A stretch of 64,000 nucleotides of DNA from the NCBI RefSeq assembly GCF_001613425.1, contig NZ_BDCI01000031.1, positions 1-64,000 of the forward strand. The letters are read 5' to 3'. How positions within the stretch are numbered: the stretch's first letter is position 1; each line of letters begins with the position of its first letter. The notes under the pieces were generated by a model that saw nothing but the letters and a program-made list of their open reading frames with translations, made no database searches and was not told the DNA's origin. Source of the DNA: Nocardia vulneris (GTDB taxonomy: Bacteria; Actinomycetota; Actinomycetes; Mycobacteriales; Mycobacteriaceae). Position numbers and translations under genes: made by a program. Shown piece after piece: positions 29,203 to 37,506 of this stretch.

Positions 29203-30162
29203 TCATGCGATCGCCTCCTGGGTACCGACCAGCAGCCGGAACAGGACGGCCATCCGCATGTGCACTCCGTTGGTCACCTGCTGCAGGATCGCCGACTTCG
29301 GCGAATCCGCCACGGGTGACGCGATTTCCATGCCGCGCAACATCGGGCCCGGGTGCAGCACCACCGCGTGCTCGTCCAGCAGCGCCATCCGGCGCTCGGA
29401 CAAGCCGTAGTTGATCGAGTACTCGCGGGCCGACGGGAAGAACCCGCCGTTCATCCGCTCCGCCTGCACGCGCAGCATGAGTACCGCGTCCGCGCCGGGC
29501 AATTCGGCGTCGAGCGAGTGCGCGACCCGGGCGGGCCAGCTGTCCGCGCCCACCGGGAGCAGCGTGCGCGGCGCGACCAGCACCACCTCCGCACCAAGGG
29601 TGTTCAGCAGGAAGACATTCGAGCGCGCCACCCGGCTGTGCAGGATGTCGCCGACGATGACGACCCGCTTGCCTTCGATATCGCCGAGCCGCTGGCGCAG
29701 CGTGAGCGCGTCCAGCAGTGCCTGCGTCGGATGCTGGTGGGTGCCGTCGCCCGCGTTGATGATCGCCGGACCCGATGTGCGGCCGGACTGCACGGCCCAG
29801 GCATCCATCCAGCGCGCGATCTGGTGTGCCGCACCGGAAGCCGGATGCCGGACGATCAGCGCGTCCGCACCGGCCGCGTGCAAGGTGAGCGCGGTGTCGC
29901 GCAGCGACTCACCCTTGGACACCGACGAACTACTGGCGCTCACGTTGATCACATCGGCGCTCATCCACTTGCCCGCCACCTCGAACGACACCCGAGTGCG
30001 CGTGGAGTTCTCGTAGAACACCGTCATCACAGTGCGACCACGCAAGGTCGGCAGCTTGTGCACCTCCCGGCCGAGCAGCGCCTGCTCGAACCGTTCGGCC
30101 TCGTCGAGCAGGGCCGTCGCGCCGGCCCGATCCAGATCAGTGACCGTCAAAAGATGTCTCAC
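29203..30162 (-). CDS. pyrB: Aspartate carbamoyltransferase
   Basis: Condenses carbamoyl phosphate with aspartate; 319 residues, catalytic chain only, with no pyrI-type regulatory chain nearby. Carbamoyl-phosphate motif FYENSTRTRVSFEVA, then HPTQALLDALTL and the LHPGPMLRG loop. I chose the GTG at 30162 (VRHLLTVTDLDR) with a GGGGGAG site; this start overlaps the stop of the upstream mini-ORF as GTGA. Coupling therefore runs pyrR, two repeat mini-ORFs, pyrB. Confidence 0.96.
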   Translation of the reverse strand: MRHLLTVTDLDRAGATALLDEAERFEQALLGREVHKLPTLRGRTVMTVFYENSTRTRVSFEVAGKWMSADVINVSASSSSVSKGESLRDTALTLHAAGADALIVRHPASGAAHQIARWMDAWAVQSGRTSGPAIINAGDGTHQHPTQALLDALTLRQRLGDIEGKRVVIVGDILHSRVARSNVFLLNTLGAEVVLVAPRTLLPVGADSWPARVAHSLDAELPGADAVLMLRVQAERMNGGFFPSAREYSINYGLSERRMALLDEHAVVLHPGPMLRGMEIASPVADSPKSAILQQVTNGVHMRMAVLFRLLVGTQEAIA

Positions 30163-30242
30163 GACTCCCCCTCGCTGACGCTCGGTTCCGTCGTAAGCCA
30201 TTCGGCCGCTGTGTCGATGGTTCCCTCGCTGCGCTCGCTCAC
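30159..30242 (-). CDS. MIRU-like mini-ORF 2 (27 codons)
   Basis: Reads MSERSEGTIDTAAEWLTT followed by EPSVSEGES and stops with TGA overlapping the pyrB GTG (GTGA). Its own GTG overlaps the TGA of mini-ORF 1. The last codons provide the GAGGGGGAG ribosome-binding sequence for pyrB. It lies in the second of two identical 80-bp units. Translation is inferred from the start/stop overlaps; the peptide has no known role. Confidence 0.6.
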   Translation of the reverse strand: MSERSEGTIDTAAEWLTTEPSVSEGES

Positions 30243-30320
30243 GACTCCCCCTCGCTGACGCTCGGTTCCGTCGTAAGCCATTCGGCCGCTGTGTCGATGG
30301 TTCCCTCGCTGCGCTCGCTC
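30161..30320. repeat. Perfect 80-bp tandem duplication between pyrR and pyrB (MIRU-like)
   Basis: 30161-30240 and 30241-30320 are identical, and a third partial copy of 13 bases follows at 30321-30333 inside the end of pyrR. The period is 80 because each unit is an 84-base ORF sharing four bases (GTGA) with its neighbour. Size, intercistronic location in an operon, same orientation and start/stop overlap match the mycobacterial interspersed repetitive units first described in senX3-regX3. Confidence 0.9.
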
Positions 30321-30322
30321 AC
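30239..30322 (-). CDS. MIRU-like mini-ORF 1 (27 codons)
   Basis: Identical in sequence to mini-ORF 2. Its GTG (30322-30320) overlaps the pyrR TGA as GTGA, and its stop overlaps the start of mini-ORF 2. The shared C-terminus EGES is also the C-terminus of PyrR, because the unit begins inside the pyrR stop region. The ribosome-binding sequence is supplied by the last codons of pyrR. Confidence 0.6.
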   Translation of the reverse strand: MSERSEGTIDTAAEWLTTEPSVSEGES

Positions 30323-30954
30323 GACTCCCCCTCCTGCCGCAGATAAACCCCGTCCCGCCCGTCGTGTTCGGTGAGCAGGACCGAGATGTCCTCGGCGCGG
30401 GAGGTGGGCACGTTCTTGCCGACGTAGTCGGCGCGAATCGGGAGTTCGCGGTGGCCGCGGTCGATGAGTACCGCGAGTTGCACGGCGCGGGGCCGGCCGA
30501 GGTCGCGCAGCCCGTCGAGGGCCGAGCGCACGGTGCGGCCGGAGAACAGCACGTCGTCGACGAGCACGACGAGCGCGTCCTCGATCCCGCCCTCGGGTAC
30601 CGAGGTGCGCTCCAGCGGCCGGTGCGGCCGGGTGCGCAGGTCGTCGCGGTAGAGGGTGATGTCGAGCGAGCCGAGCGCGGGCCGGACGCCGGAGAATTCC
30701 TCGATCTTGTCCGTGAGCCGCGCGGCCAGCGAGGTGCCGCGGGTGGGAATGCCGATCAGCACCACGCGCGGGGCGTCGATGGCGCCCGCGTCCAGCGCGG
30801 TCTTCTCGATGATCTGATGCGCGATCCGCGCGATGGTCCGACTGACATCGGAAGCCGACAACAGCTCCCGTCCCGCCCCCACCCATTCCGGGGTGTGTCG
30901 CTGCGATGTCTCGGCAGCGCCGGACTCGGCGGCCCGATCTTCGGGCACAGCCAT
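30319..30954 (-). CDS. pyrR: PyrR pyrimidine operon regulator / uracil phosphoribosyltransferase-like
   Basis: An RNA-binding regulator of the pyr operon with a PRTase fold; 211 residues including a 25-residue N-terminal extension. PRTase signature VVLVDDVLFSGRTVRSALD, with IGIPTRGTSLAARL and LIDRGHRELPIRADYVGKN. The ATG at 30954 has AAGGAGG, and a PyrR-binding loop sits directly upstream. Head of the operon pyrR-pyrB-pyrC-PH-carA-carB-pyrF. Confidence 0.95.
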   Translation of the reverse strand: MAVPEDRAAESGAAETSQRHTPEWVGAGRELLSASDVSRTIARIAHQIIEKTALDAGAIDAPRVVLIGIPTRGTSLAARLTDKIEEFSGVRPALGSLDITLYRDDLRTRPHRPLERTSVPEGGIEDALVVLVDDVLFSGRTVRSALDGLRDLGRPRAVQLAVLIDRGHRELPIRADYVGKNVPTSRAEDISVLLTEHDGRDGVYLRQEGES

Positions 30955-30956
30955 GC

Positions 30957-30987
30957 CGACCTCCTTCCCCGCCTCACGGGACGGTCC
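30957..30987 (-). promoter_or_regulatory. PyrR-binding loop sequestering the pyrR ribosome-binding site
   Basis: The minus strand reads GTCCCGTGAGGC at 30982-30971, matching the core RUCCNGNGAGGY of the consensus ARUCCNGNGAGGYU. Four bases later comes the AAGGAGG site (30966-30960). GACC upstream of the loop can pair with GGTC that ends the ribosome-binding site, closing a hairpin over it. This predicts UMP-dependent translational repression, the mechanism shown for M. smegmatis PyrR, rather than attenuation. Confidence 0.7.
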
Positions 30988-31056
30988 GTTAAAGGATGTC
31001 TTACGGCAAGCAGCGTAACAGCGCCCGCGACGGGGCTTTCACCTGGTATAGGCGGT

Positions 31057-31176
31057 GTGAGCGGTGCCACGGGCCGGTTGTGAGCGGTGCCACGCGGTCG
31101 ATCCGATATGCCGGTTTCACCGGGAGATATATACGTAACCGGCAGTAGCGTTAAACGGGACGATATGTCACGCTAC
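31057..31176. promoter_or_regulatory. Divergent pyrR/hydrolase promoter region with direct and inverted repeats
   Basis: A 15-bp direct repeat GTGAGCGGTGCCACG occurs at 31057-31071 and 31080-31094. An inverted pair GTAGCG (31145-31150) and CGCTAC (31171-31176) flanks an AT-richer 20 bases upstream of the hydrolase. They are plausible regulator sites for the divergent genes. I cannot assign a protein. Confidence 0.35.
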
Positions 31177-31205
31177 AGAGGAAGCCGCGAACCACGGGAG
31201 GGTCA

Positions 31206-32072
31206 ATGGCGACCGATATCTCTGCCGACGAGTCCAGCCGGATCACCACTTTCCAGCGCGCCGGTCTGGTGTTCCCGGTGCGGGACACCGGACCGCTCAC
31301 CGGCGAACCGGTGCTGCTGCTGCACGGCTGGCCGCAGGATTCGCGCAGCTGGACGCCGGTGGCGGAACTGCTGAACAAGGCCGGTTACCGGACCTTCGCG
31401 CCGGATCAGCGTGGCGCCAGCCCGACCGCGGCACCCCGCAGCCGCCGGGCGTACCGGATGGACGAACTGGCCGCCGACGTCGAGGCGATGATCGAGCAGA
31501 TCGGACGGCCCACGCATGTGGTCGGCCACGACTGGGGCGCCGTGGCGGCGTGGGCGGCGGGGATCACGATGCAGGATCGCCTGCTCTCGCTGTCGGCGCT
31601 GTCCGTGCCGCATCCCGGCGCGTTCGCCCGCGCCATGGTGACCAGCAAGCAGGGGCTGGCGTCCTGGTACATGTACCTTTTCCAGCTGCCGCTGCTCCCC
31701 GAGCTGCTGCTGCGATCGGGCCTGTTTCCCCAATTGCTCCGGCGGACAGGGCAATCCGCAGAAGTCGCCGCCCGCGACAGCGCGCGCGTGCGGGACCGGG
31801 TGATCGCCCGCGGCGGGCTGAACTGGTATCGCGGCATGCCTTTCGGCTCACCCCGGATGCTGCGCGGGCACGTCACCGCGCCCGTGCTGCAGATCTGGAG
31901 CGACGGCGACACCGCGGTCCTCGACACCGGGAACAAACTGTGTGCACGCTACGCGGACGGGCCGTTCCGGCTCGAGATCCTACCCGGCGTCTCGCACTGG
32001 ATCCCCGAGGAAGCGCCGGAACCGACGAGCCGGTTGCTCGTCGAACATTTCGCGACGAGCAGCGCGCGCTGA
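31206..32072 (+). CDS. Alpha/beta-hydrolase, epoxide-hydrolase-like
   Basis: A soluble alpha/beta hydrolase of 288 residues. HGWPQDSRSW is the HGXP oxyanion motif, and VVGHDWGAVAAW carries Asp at the nucleophile position, as in epoxide hydrolases and haloalkane dehalogenases rather than Ser esterases. A late His lies in LPGVSHWIPEEAP. GGGAGGG precedes the ATG. Divergent from pyrR, convergent with the next gene. The substrate is unknown. Confidence 0.88.
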   Translation: MATDISADESSRITTFQRAGLVFPVRDTGPLTGEPVLLLHGWPQDSRSWTPVAELLNKAGYRTFAPDQRGASPTAAPRSRRAYRMDELAADVEAMIEQIGRPTHVVGHDWGAVAAWAAGITMQDRLLSLSALSVPHPGAFARAMVTSKQGLASWYMYLFQLPLLPELLLRSGLFPQLLRRTGQSAEVAARDSARVRDRVIARGGLNWYRGMPFGSPRMLRGHVTAPVLQIWSDGDTAVLDTGNKLCARYADGPFRLEILPGVSHWIPEEAPEPTSRLLVEHFATSSAR

Positions 32073-32092
32073 TCCACTGGGGCGCAACAACA

Positions 32093-32479
32093 TCACTCGG
32101 CGACACGATTCAGCGCGGCGTCGAGCAGGCACTGCACCAGCTCGTCCGCGATGTCCCGCTCGCTCGCTACGGCGACACCCCGGGCGCCGACCGCGTCGAC
32201 GCACGCCCATGCACGGTCCACATCCTGTTCGAACCGGCGGTTCTCGCTGCCGTCCTCGATCCGCTGATCGATCTCGTTCTGCACGCAACGCACGAATAAG
32301 TCTGTGCGCCAACCGGCCTCGCGTACCTGATGGACGCATAAGCGCGCCGCGGGTTTGAAAACTTTGTCCGGCTCCACGGTTCCGGCCTCGGCCACGGCCG
32401 CCGCGGTCAGCAGCATCCCGGTCAGTGCCGTGGCGACGGCGAACGGCACGACGGAAAGTTTGCGACCCGCAGCGGACAT
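32093..32479 (-). CDS. Small secreted Cys-containing protein
   Basis: A 128-residue precursor with an N-terminal signal peptide (SVVPFAVATALTGMLLTAAA, cleavage probably after AEA). The mature part has four cysteines (LCVHQV, VRCVQNE, WACVDA, QCLLDA) spaced evenly, suggesting two disulfides in a helical fold. The ATG at 32479 has AAGGAG. I do not recognise the family. No operon. Confidence 0.7.
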   Translation of the reverse strand: MSAAGRKLSVVPFAVATALTGMLLTAAAVAEAGTVEPDKVFKPAARLCVHQVREAGWRTDLFVRCVQNEIDQRIEDGSENRRFEQDVDRAWACVDAVGARGVAVASERDIADELVQCLLDAALNRVAE

Positions 32480-32766
32480 CCCGGCTCCTTCATCGACGAG
32501 CATTTCGGCGCAGCGCTTACGGCCGCACCACAATTCGGGGAGTGATATCGCGTATTCGATGCCGCGACACTTCCGGATGGGCGCAACCACAGCTTCGCCG
32601 TGGGCGAGGTAGGCCCGGTCCGCATCGGGGATGCCATGGCCTACATCTCCGGTATCCCCCGACATACGCCGCTGAGGCGATGCCCCGGACCTGCGTCGTG
32701 CACAACACTGAGATCGCCCCGCGAATGGCGCGGCACAGGTACGCAGTCGAACGAGGAGCCGGACCG

Positions 32767-32967
32767 ATGGCACAGCGAGAATGGCAAGGGACCGTGGTCG
32801 AGAAGTCGCGCGGACTGCTGGACGGGGCGAATCTCTATCGCCGCCTGTTCGTGCGGCTCGATGACGGCAGCACCATCAAAGTGCGGGTGAATCGGTCACT
32901 GTGGAATTCGCTCGAACCGGGCGATTCGGTATCCAAACAGGCCGGAGCGGACCCCACGAAGGACTGA
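32767..32967 (+). CDS. Small conserved actinobacterial protein
   Basis: A 66-residue protein beginning MAQREWQGTVVEKSRGLLDG and containing YRRLFVRLDDGSTIKVRVNRSLW, a compact beta-strand pattern. Similar small proteins occur across actinobacteria as an unnamed domain family, and no function is known to me. GAGGAG lies nine bases before the ATG. It stands alone. Confidence 0.65.
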   Translation: MAQREWQGTVVEKSRGLLDGANLYRRLFVRLDDGSTIKVRVNRSLWNSLEPGDSVSKQAGADPTKD

Positions 32968-33187
32968 TCCGCAGCGGCGTTCTCGGCTTGTTCGACAGTT
33001 GCGGCGAGTGTCTTGCGTCAAGCTGGTGGCAGGCGGCGATGGTGAGTTCGGTTGTCTGGGCCGGCTCTCGAGAACGCGCTGTAGCCGATTTGAGCGTGTT
33101 CGAGTCTGGTCGGCTAGCTGCGTGCCCCTGCGGGTTCACATTCCCGAGCGGAGAGCCGAAGTGGTTGCGCGGCTTGTCGGTATAGAC

Positions 33188-33430
33188 CCACCGTTGTTCG
33201 CCAGGGGCGAAATCCGGCAGTGGGCTGGCCCCGCACAGGTCGTCGCCGTGATAGCGCGGGAAGAGATGCCCATGGTAGTGCCAAACATCCTGTCCGCCAG
33301 CAGGTTCGTTGTGTTGACGCGTGGACACTCCATCACAGCGGTGGGTGGCCCGCATCGCGACGGCGATCTCGCGCACCACGTCGTGTACTGCTGTCAACGC
33401 GCATGCTGAGGCATCCGCACAGCGCATCGT
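33188..33430 (-). pseudogene. HIT-family hydrolase remnant
   Basis: The minus strand encodes the C-terminal core of a histidine-triad protein: ALTAVHDVVREIAVAMRA, RQHNEPAGGQDV and the triad WHYHGHLFPRYHGD, then PLPDFAPGEQ. The N-terminal half expected of the family is missing in any frame upstream, and after about 33188 the frame runs into unrelated sequence. I read it as a decayed gene. GC content around 33000-33500 is slightly lower than in the neighbours. Confidence 0.6.
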
Positions 33431-33517
33431 TGACCCGGATGGCGAGGACCGACTACGCGGTCCCAAGTTCCCGCGCCCATGCCGGAGGGTGCCTGACTGG
33501 CGCGATACACCTCTACG

Positions 33518-35191
33518 TCACGGATTCGGGACGACGGAGAGGAATTGCCATGCGCGCGTTGCAGCTTGGAGATTGAACCGGATATTCATATTGCGTAAGT
33601 CGAAGCCGGTGAGTTCACGGATGCGGCCGAGGCGATAGCGCAGGGTGCTGCGATGGATGTGTAACGCGGCGGCGGAATGGTCATAGTTGCCGCCACATTC
33701 GAGATATTGGGCGAGGGTGGACACCAGGTCGGAGTTCCGCGCGTCGTCGTAATCCAGGAGGGTGCCGAGCCATTCGCGCACGAAATCCTCGACCTGTCCT
33801 TCAGCGTGTGCCAGATCGACCAGCCGATAGAAGCCGAGTTCGTCGAATGCCGTCGCGCCGTCCGGTACACGCGACCGTCGCCGAATGTGGAGCGCACGGT
33901 GCGCATCGGCGAAGGATCGCACGAAATCGCTCGGTTGCTCGCACCGGCCGCTGATGCCGATTGTTACCGGTCTCGCGTCGGTGCCCTCGCGGAGCGCGTG
34001 GTGCAAGCGGGCCGGATCCGGTCTGCGGTCGGTGATCAGCACGAGCATGCCGCCGTGACGGCCTTGGATTGATTGCAGATTCAGAGCCGCCACGGCGCGG
34101 CTCGCGGCCTCGGCGATCGCATCGGCGCGGCCCGCGCTGTGCACCAGGACAACGTAGTGCGGGCCGCGCAGGTCGTGTCCCAGTGCTTCTGCGCGGGCGT
34201 AGGCGCTGTCGTTGTCGGTGCCGGAGGCGAGATCGTCGACGAGATCGCGGCGTAGCCGCAGCTCGATCTCGGCGAGATTGCGTTGATGTGCGAGCTCGAG
34301 GGCGAGCATGGTGCTGCCGAACACCAGCGCGAACAGCTGAGTTTCAGTCACCTGATCGTCAGGGGCGATCAGTGCGAGTATGCCGAGGACCTCGGCACGC
34401 GGCTTCACGAGCATGATCACCCGATCGTGGACCCGCAGCGGCGCGTTGTGGGTCGCGAGCCGATGCAGCAGTTGATCACGCTGCTCCGGAGCGGTTTTGG
34501 GATATGGTTCCGGTCGACCGGGCCCAGACCAGGCCCGCAGATTGCCGAAGGGGTCCTCGACCGCGACCGGCACATCGGTCAGCTGGGCGATGGCGTCGGC
34601 GATACCCTGTTCGCCCTGTCCATAGGCGGCTGCTCCGGAGAGCACCTCGAATACTCGCGTCTGACGTTCGAGGCGTAGGACTGTGCCGACCAAATGTTGG
34701 TTGATTTCGGCGAGTTCGGTCGCGTGGACGGAGAGGTGTTCGTGAGTGGCCGCATTGGCCAACGCCGCACCGGTGACCTGCGCCAGCACTTCCAGCAGGA
34801 ATATCTCGTCGGGCCGCGGCGCACCGTCGGAGGCAACAATGAGCGAACCGACGGCTCCTGACAAACTCCCCAAGGCGAACGCCCACCCCCATTTCTCGTC
34901 GACCAGGGTCACGCTGCCCGCGCCGTCCTGGGCGTTGACCTGCGCGTCCAAGCCGGGCTGTGCGGGTCGCACCTGCGGGTACTGCTCGAATTCGCCGTCC
35001 ACTCGGCGGTAGCTCGCCAGCGTGCGACACGAGCCGAGGGACGGGACTGCTGCACGTGCTAGACGAAGTATTTCCACGACTTCGTGCTCGCTCGACAGTG
35101 CTGCCGACAGCGCGCACAGCCCACGCAGCGACGCCAGTTGGGCATCGGCCAATCCGTCAGCGATGGGATAACTCAAAAGTTTCTGGTTCAT
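33518..35191 (-). CDS. PucR/CdaR-type transcriptional regulator with GAF-like domain
   Basis: A regulator of 557 residues. The N-terminal part (about 20-170) looks like a GAF sensor (LCALSAALSSEHEVVEILRL, DEIFLLEVLAQVTGAALANA). A central linker follows. The C-terminus is the PucR HTH (HIHRSTLRYRLGRIRELTGF and FNLQAATRAW). Such proteins respond to small molecules and activate or repress nearby operons. The start is uncertain: the ATG at 35191 gives a sensible N-terminus but lacks a good ribosome-binding site, and the frame is open farther upstream. It lies 216 bases downstream of the chaperone operon on the same strand. Confidence 0.85.
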   Translation of the reverse strand: MNQKLLSYPIADGLADAQLASLRGLCALSAALSSEHEVVEILRLARAAVPSLGSCRTLASYRRVDGEFEQYPQVRPAQPGLDAQVNAQDGAGSVTLVDEKWGWAFALGSLSGAVGSLIVASDGAPRPDEIFLLEVLAQVTGAALANAATHEHLSVHATELAEINQHLVGTVLRLERQTRVFEVLSGAAAYGQGEQGIADAIAQLTDVPVAVEDPFGNLRAWSGPGRPEPYPKTAPEQRDQLLHRLATHNAPLRVHDRVIMLVKPRAEVLGILALIAPDDQVTETQLFALVFGSTMLALELAHQRNLAEIELRLRRDLVDDLASGTDNDSAYARAEALGHDLRGPHYVVLVHSAGRADAIAEAASRAVAALNLQSIQGRHGGMLVLITDRRPDPARLHHALREGTDARPVTIGISGRCEQPSDFVRSFADAHRALHIRRRSRVPDGATAFDELGFYRLVDLAHAEGQVEDFVREWLGTLLDYDDARNSDLVSTLAQYLECGGNYDHSAAALHIHRSTLRYRLGRIRELTGFDLRNMNIRFNLQAATRAWQFLSVVPNP

Positions 35192-35407
35192 AGCGAGGGG
35201 TGTGCCCGTCGACGGTCGGACCCGGCGTTGCGGCGGCCTCAGCCACGCCCACCCTGAAATCTTCGGCCGATCAACTCGCCGCCATACGCACCGATCCATT
35301 GCGAATGAAAACATCCGGGTGCGGATAATTCTGCGGGCGTTGATCATTGACGTTACACCGATCGTTCCGGCGGTTACAGCTCCGGGCTGATATGCGTCAT
35401 TGTTGCA

Positions 35408-35857
35408 TCAGAGCAGCAAATGGAATATCTCGAATACCACCGACCATTCGGCGGTTCCCGGATGCTTGGCCTTCGGGGCGATCGCGACGAACGTCTGCGC
35501 GAGCGCCACGCTCAGGCCACCGGCGATCAGCGGCAGCCTATGCTCGGTCTCCTGCGCGAGCGCCAAGTCCAGCGGCGGACGGGCGGCGAGTTGGTCGAGC
35601 AGCGGCTTCAGCTCGATCTCCTCATCCAGCTTCTCGAACCGATGGATGCTCTGCTGCAGGCCTGCGGTGATCGGCAGATCCCACGGTTCGATCACGTCAC
35701 GCGTGTTCGCCTTCGCTGACGCCTTGGCGACGAGGAACAGGTCGTAGATCTTGTCGTCGATGAACTCGGTATAGCGCTCGAGATCATTGCGATGCACCTG
35801 CAGCCCGGCCGCGGCACGGAAGAAACGCTGAAATTTGACAACGCCCATTACCGGCAT
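35408..35857 (-). CDS. DUF1931 histone-fold protein
   Basis: A 149-residue protein strongly like the DUF1931 family (Aq_328 type), which adopts a tandem histone fold related to archaeal and eukaryotic histones. Characteristic segments are MGVVKFQRFFRAAAGL, IDDKIYDLFLVAKASAKAN, VIEPWDLPITAGLQQSIHRF, LDEEIELKPLLDQLAARPPL and a closing FEIFHLLL. GAGGAG precedes the ATG. It starts five bases after the stop of the FAD oxidoreductase and ends the dnaK-clpB operon, so it is probably stress-induced. DNA binding is plausible but not shown by the sequence. Confidence 0.88.
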   Translation of the reverse strand: MPVMGVVKFQRFFRAAAGLQVHRNDLERYTEFIDDKIYDLFLVAKASAKANTRDVIEPWDLPITAGLQQSIHRFEKLDEEIELKPLLDQLAARPPLDLALAQETEHRLPLIAGGLSVALAQTFVAIAPKAKHPGTAEWSVVFEIFHLLL

Positions 35858-35862
35858 TTCGG

Positions 35863-37506
35863 TCAGCTCCTCTCGAAGTATTCGTGAATGTGGCGTACCG
35901 CCATCGCGCCTTCACCGACGGCGGACGCGACTCGTTTGACCGAGCCGCTCCGGACATCGCCCACCGCGAAGACGCCGGGCCTGCTTGTTTCGAGCGACAG
36001 CGGCCGACGCCCGGAATCGCGCTGATCCTCGGCCGGGTACACCGCGTCCGGGCCGGTGCGGACGAAACCGTGCGCGTCGAGCGCCACGGAATCGGCCAAC
36101 CACGCCGTGCACGGCGTCGCGCCGATGAACACGAACAGGGCGCGCACGGCGAGCGTCTCCCGTTCCGCGGTGCGATTGTTCTCGACCACGATGGCGTCGA
36201 GCTCGCCGACCCCGATCAGCTCGCGCACCTCGGTGTTGCGGTGCACCGTCACCCGCGGATGCTGCTCGATCCGCTCGACCAGATAGCGGGACATGCTCTT
36301 GCCGAGATCGCCGTCCCGGATGAGCAGGTGCACGCGCTCGACGCGGCCGGCGAGAAAGATCGTTGCCTGCCCGGCGGAATTGCCGCCGCCGACGATCGCC
36401 ACCGGGTCCACGCCGCACCTCGATGCCTCCTGGTGGGTCGCGGCGTAGTACACCCCGGTGCCTTCGAAGCGTTCGATCCCGGTCACGGCGAGTCTGCGAT
36501 AGCGGGCGCCGGTGGCCAGGACGACGGTGCGACCGAGCACCGCGCCGCCACCGGACAGTCGCAGCAGGTGGTGTCCCTCTTCGGTTTCCAGCCCGGTTAC
36601 CTCCGCGGACACCAGCAACCGGGCACCGAACTTTCCGGCCTGGATGACCGCTCGCTCGGCCAGTTCGGTGCCCGAGATGCCTGCGGGAAAGCCGAGGTAG
36701 TTCTCGATACACGAGGAGGTGCTCGCCTGCCCGCCCGCCGCGATCGCCTCCAGCACCGAGGTATCGAGCCCGTCCGAGGCACCGTACACCGAGGCGGCCA
36801 GACCGGCCGGGCCGGCACCCACCACGATGAGGTCGCATACCTCGCGTCGAGTCCGCGGCACCGGTAGGCCGATGAGGCGCGCCAATTCGGCATTCGTCGG
36901 ATTGCGCAGCACTCGCTCGCCCCGCCAGATGACGACCGGAGTGTCCTCGGCCGCGATACCGAGATCAGCGAGGAGTTGCTCGGCTCGGCTGTCGCGCTCG
37001 AGGTCGATCCAGTTGTGCGGCAGCCGGTTTCGCACGGCGAACTCACGAAGCCGCCGGGAGTCGGGCGAGTAGCAGGAACCGATGATCCGGAACCCGGAGA
37101 CCATACCGAGCAGCAGGCAGCGGCGGATCAGGTACGCGCGCAGAATGAGGTCGCTGAGTATCGGATCGTGTTCGACCAGTGCGCGTATGCGGGGGACCGG
37201 GACGACCAGTACCTCGCCGTCCTCGATCATCTGCGCGGTGTAGAACGCGACCTGACCTTCCAGCAGGCCCAGCTCGCCGAGGAACCGGCCCGGTCCGTGG
37301 ATACGCAGCACCCGGCCCGCATCGTCGTCGACGATAGCGACGGTGCCGGACAGAATCACGAAGAACTCGTCGCTCCGCACTCCGGCCCGAACCAATGTCG
37401 CACCGGCACGTACCGCGCGCCGGGTACCGCCGACGGCGAGCGTCACCACCTGCGCCTGCGACAACCGCGGAAACGCGCCAACATCATCCGGGGTTTCGGC
37501 GCTCAT
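35863..37506 (-). CDS. Cyclic-nucleotide-binding / FAD-dependent thioredoxin-reductase-like fusion
   Basis: A three-part protein of 547 residues: a cNMP-binding domain (about 15-130, GPGRFLGELGLLEGQ), a glutaredoxin/thioredoxin-like segment without CXXC (about 138-215, RLPHNWIDLERD, TPVVIWRGERVLRNPTNAEL), and a thioredoxin-reductase-like flavoprotein (224-545, IVVGAGPAGLAASVYGASDG, VAIVGGGNSAGQA, GVFAVGDVRSGSVKRVA). The redox-active CXXC of true thioredoxin reductases is replaced (YYAATHQEASRC), so another acceptor is likely. Its ATG overlaps the UBP-finger stop (TGATG). Confidence 0.88.
   Translation of the reverse strand: MSAETPDDVGAFPRLSQAQVVTLAVGGTRRAVRAGATLVRAGVRSDEFFVILSGTVAIVDDDAGRVLRIHGPGRFLGELGLLEGQVAFYTAQMIEDGEVLVVPVPRIRALVEHDPILSDLILRAYLIRRCLLLGMVSGFRIIGSCYSPDSRRLREFAVRNRLPHNWIDLERDSRAEQLLADLGIAAEDTPVVIWRGERVLRNPTNAELARLIGLPVPRTRREVCDLIVVGAGPAGLAASVYGASDGLDTSVLEAIAAGGQASTSSCIENYLGFPAGISGTELAERAVIQAGKFGARLLVSAEVTGLETEEGHHLLRLSGGGAVLGRTVVLATGARYRRLAVTGIERFEGTGVYYAATHQEASRCGVDPVAIVGGGNSAGQATIFLAGRVERVHLLIRDGDLGKSMSRYLVERIEQHPRVTVHRNTEVRELIGVGELDAIVVENNRTAERETLAVRALFVFIGATPCTAWLADSVALDAHGFVRTGPDAVYPAEDQRDSGRRPLSLETSRPGVFAVGDVRSGSVKRVASAVGEGAMAVRHIHEYFERS

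Noticed and set aside
30161..30333. Reading the 80-bp duplication as simple sequence noise
   Set aside because: Perfect identity over 160 bases and exact GTGA start/stop overlaps at all three junctions argue for a structured element, so it was kept as a finding.
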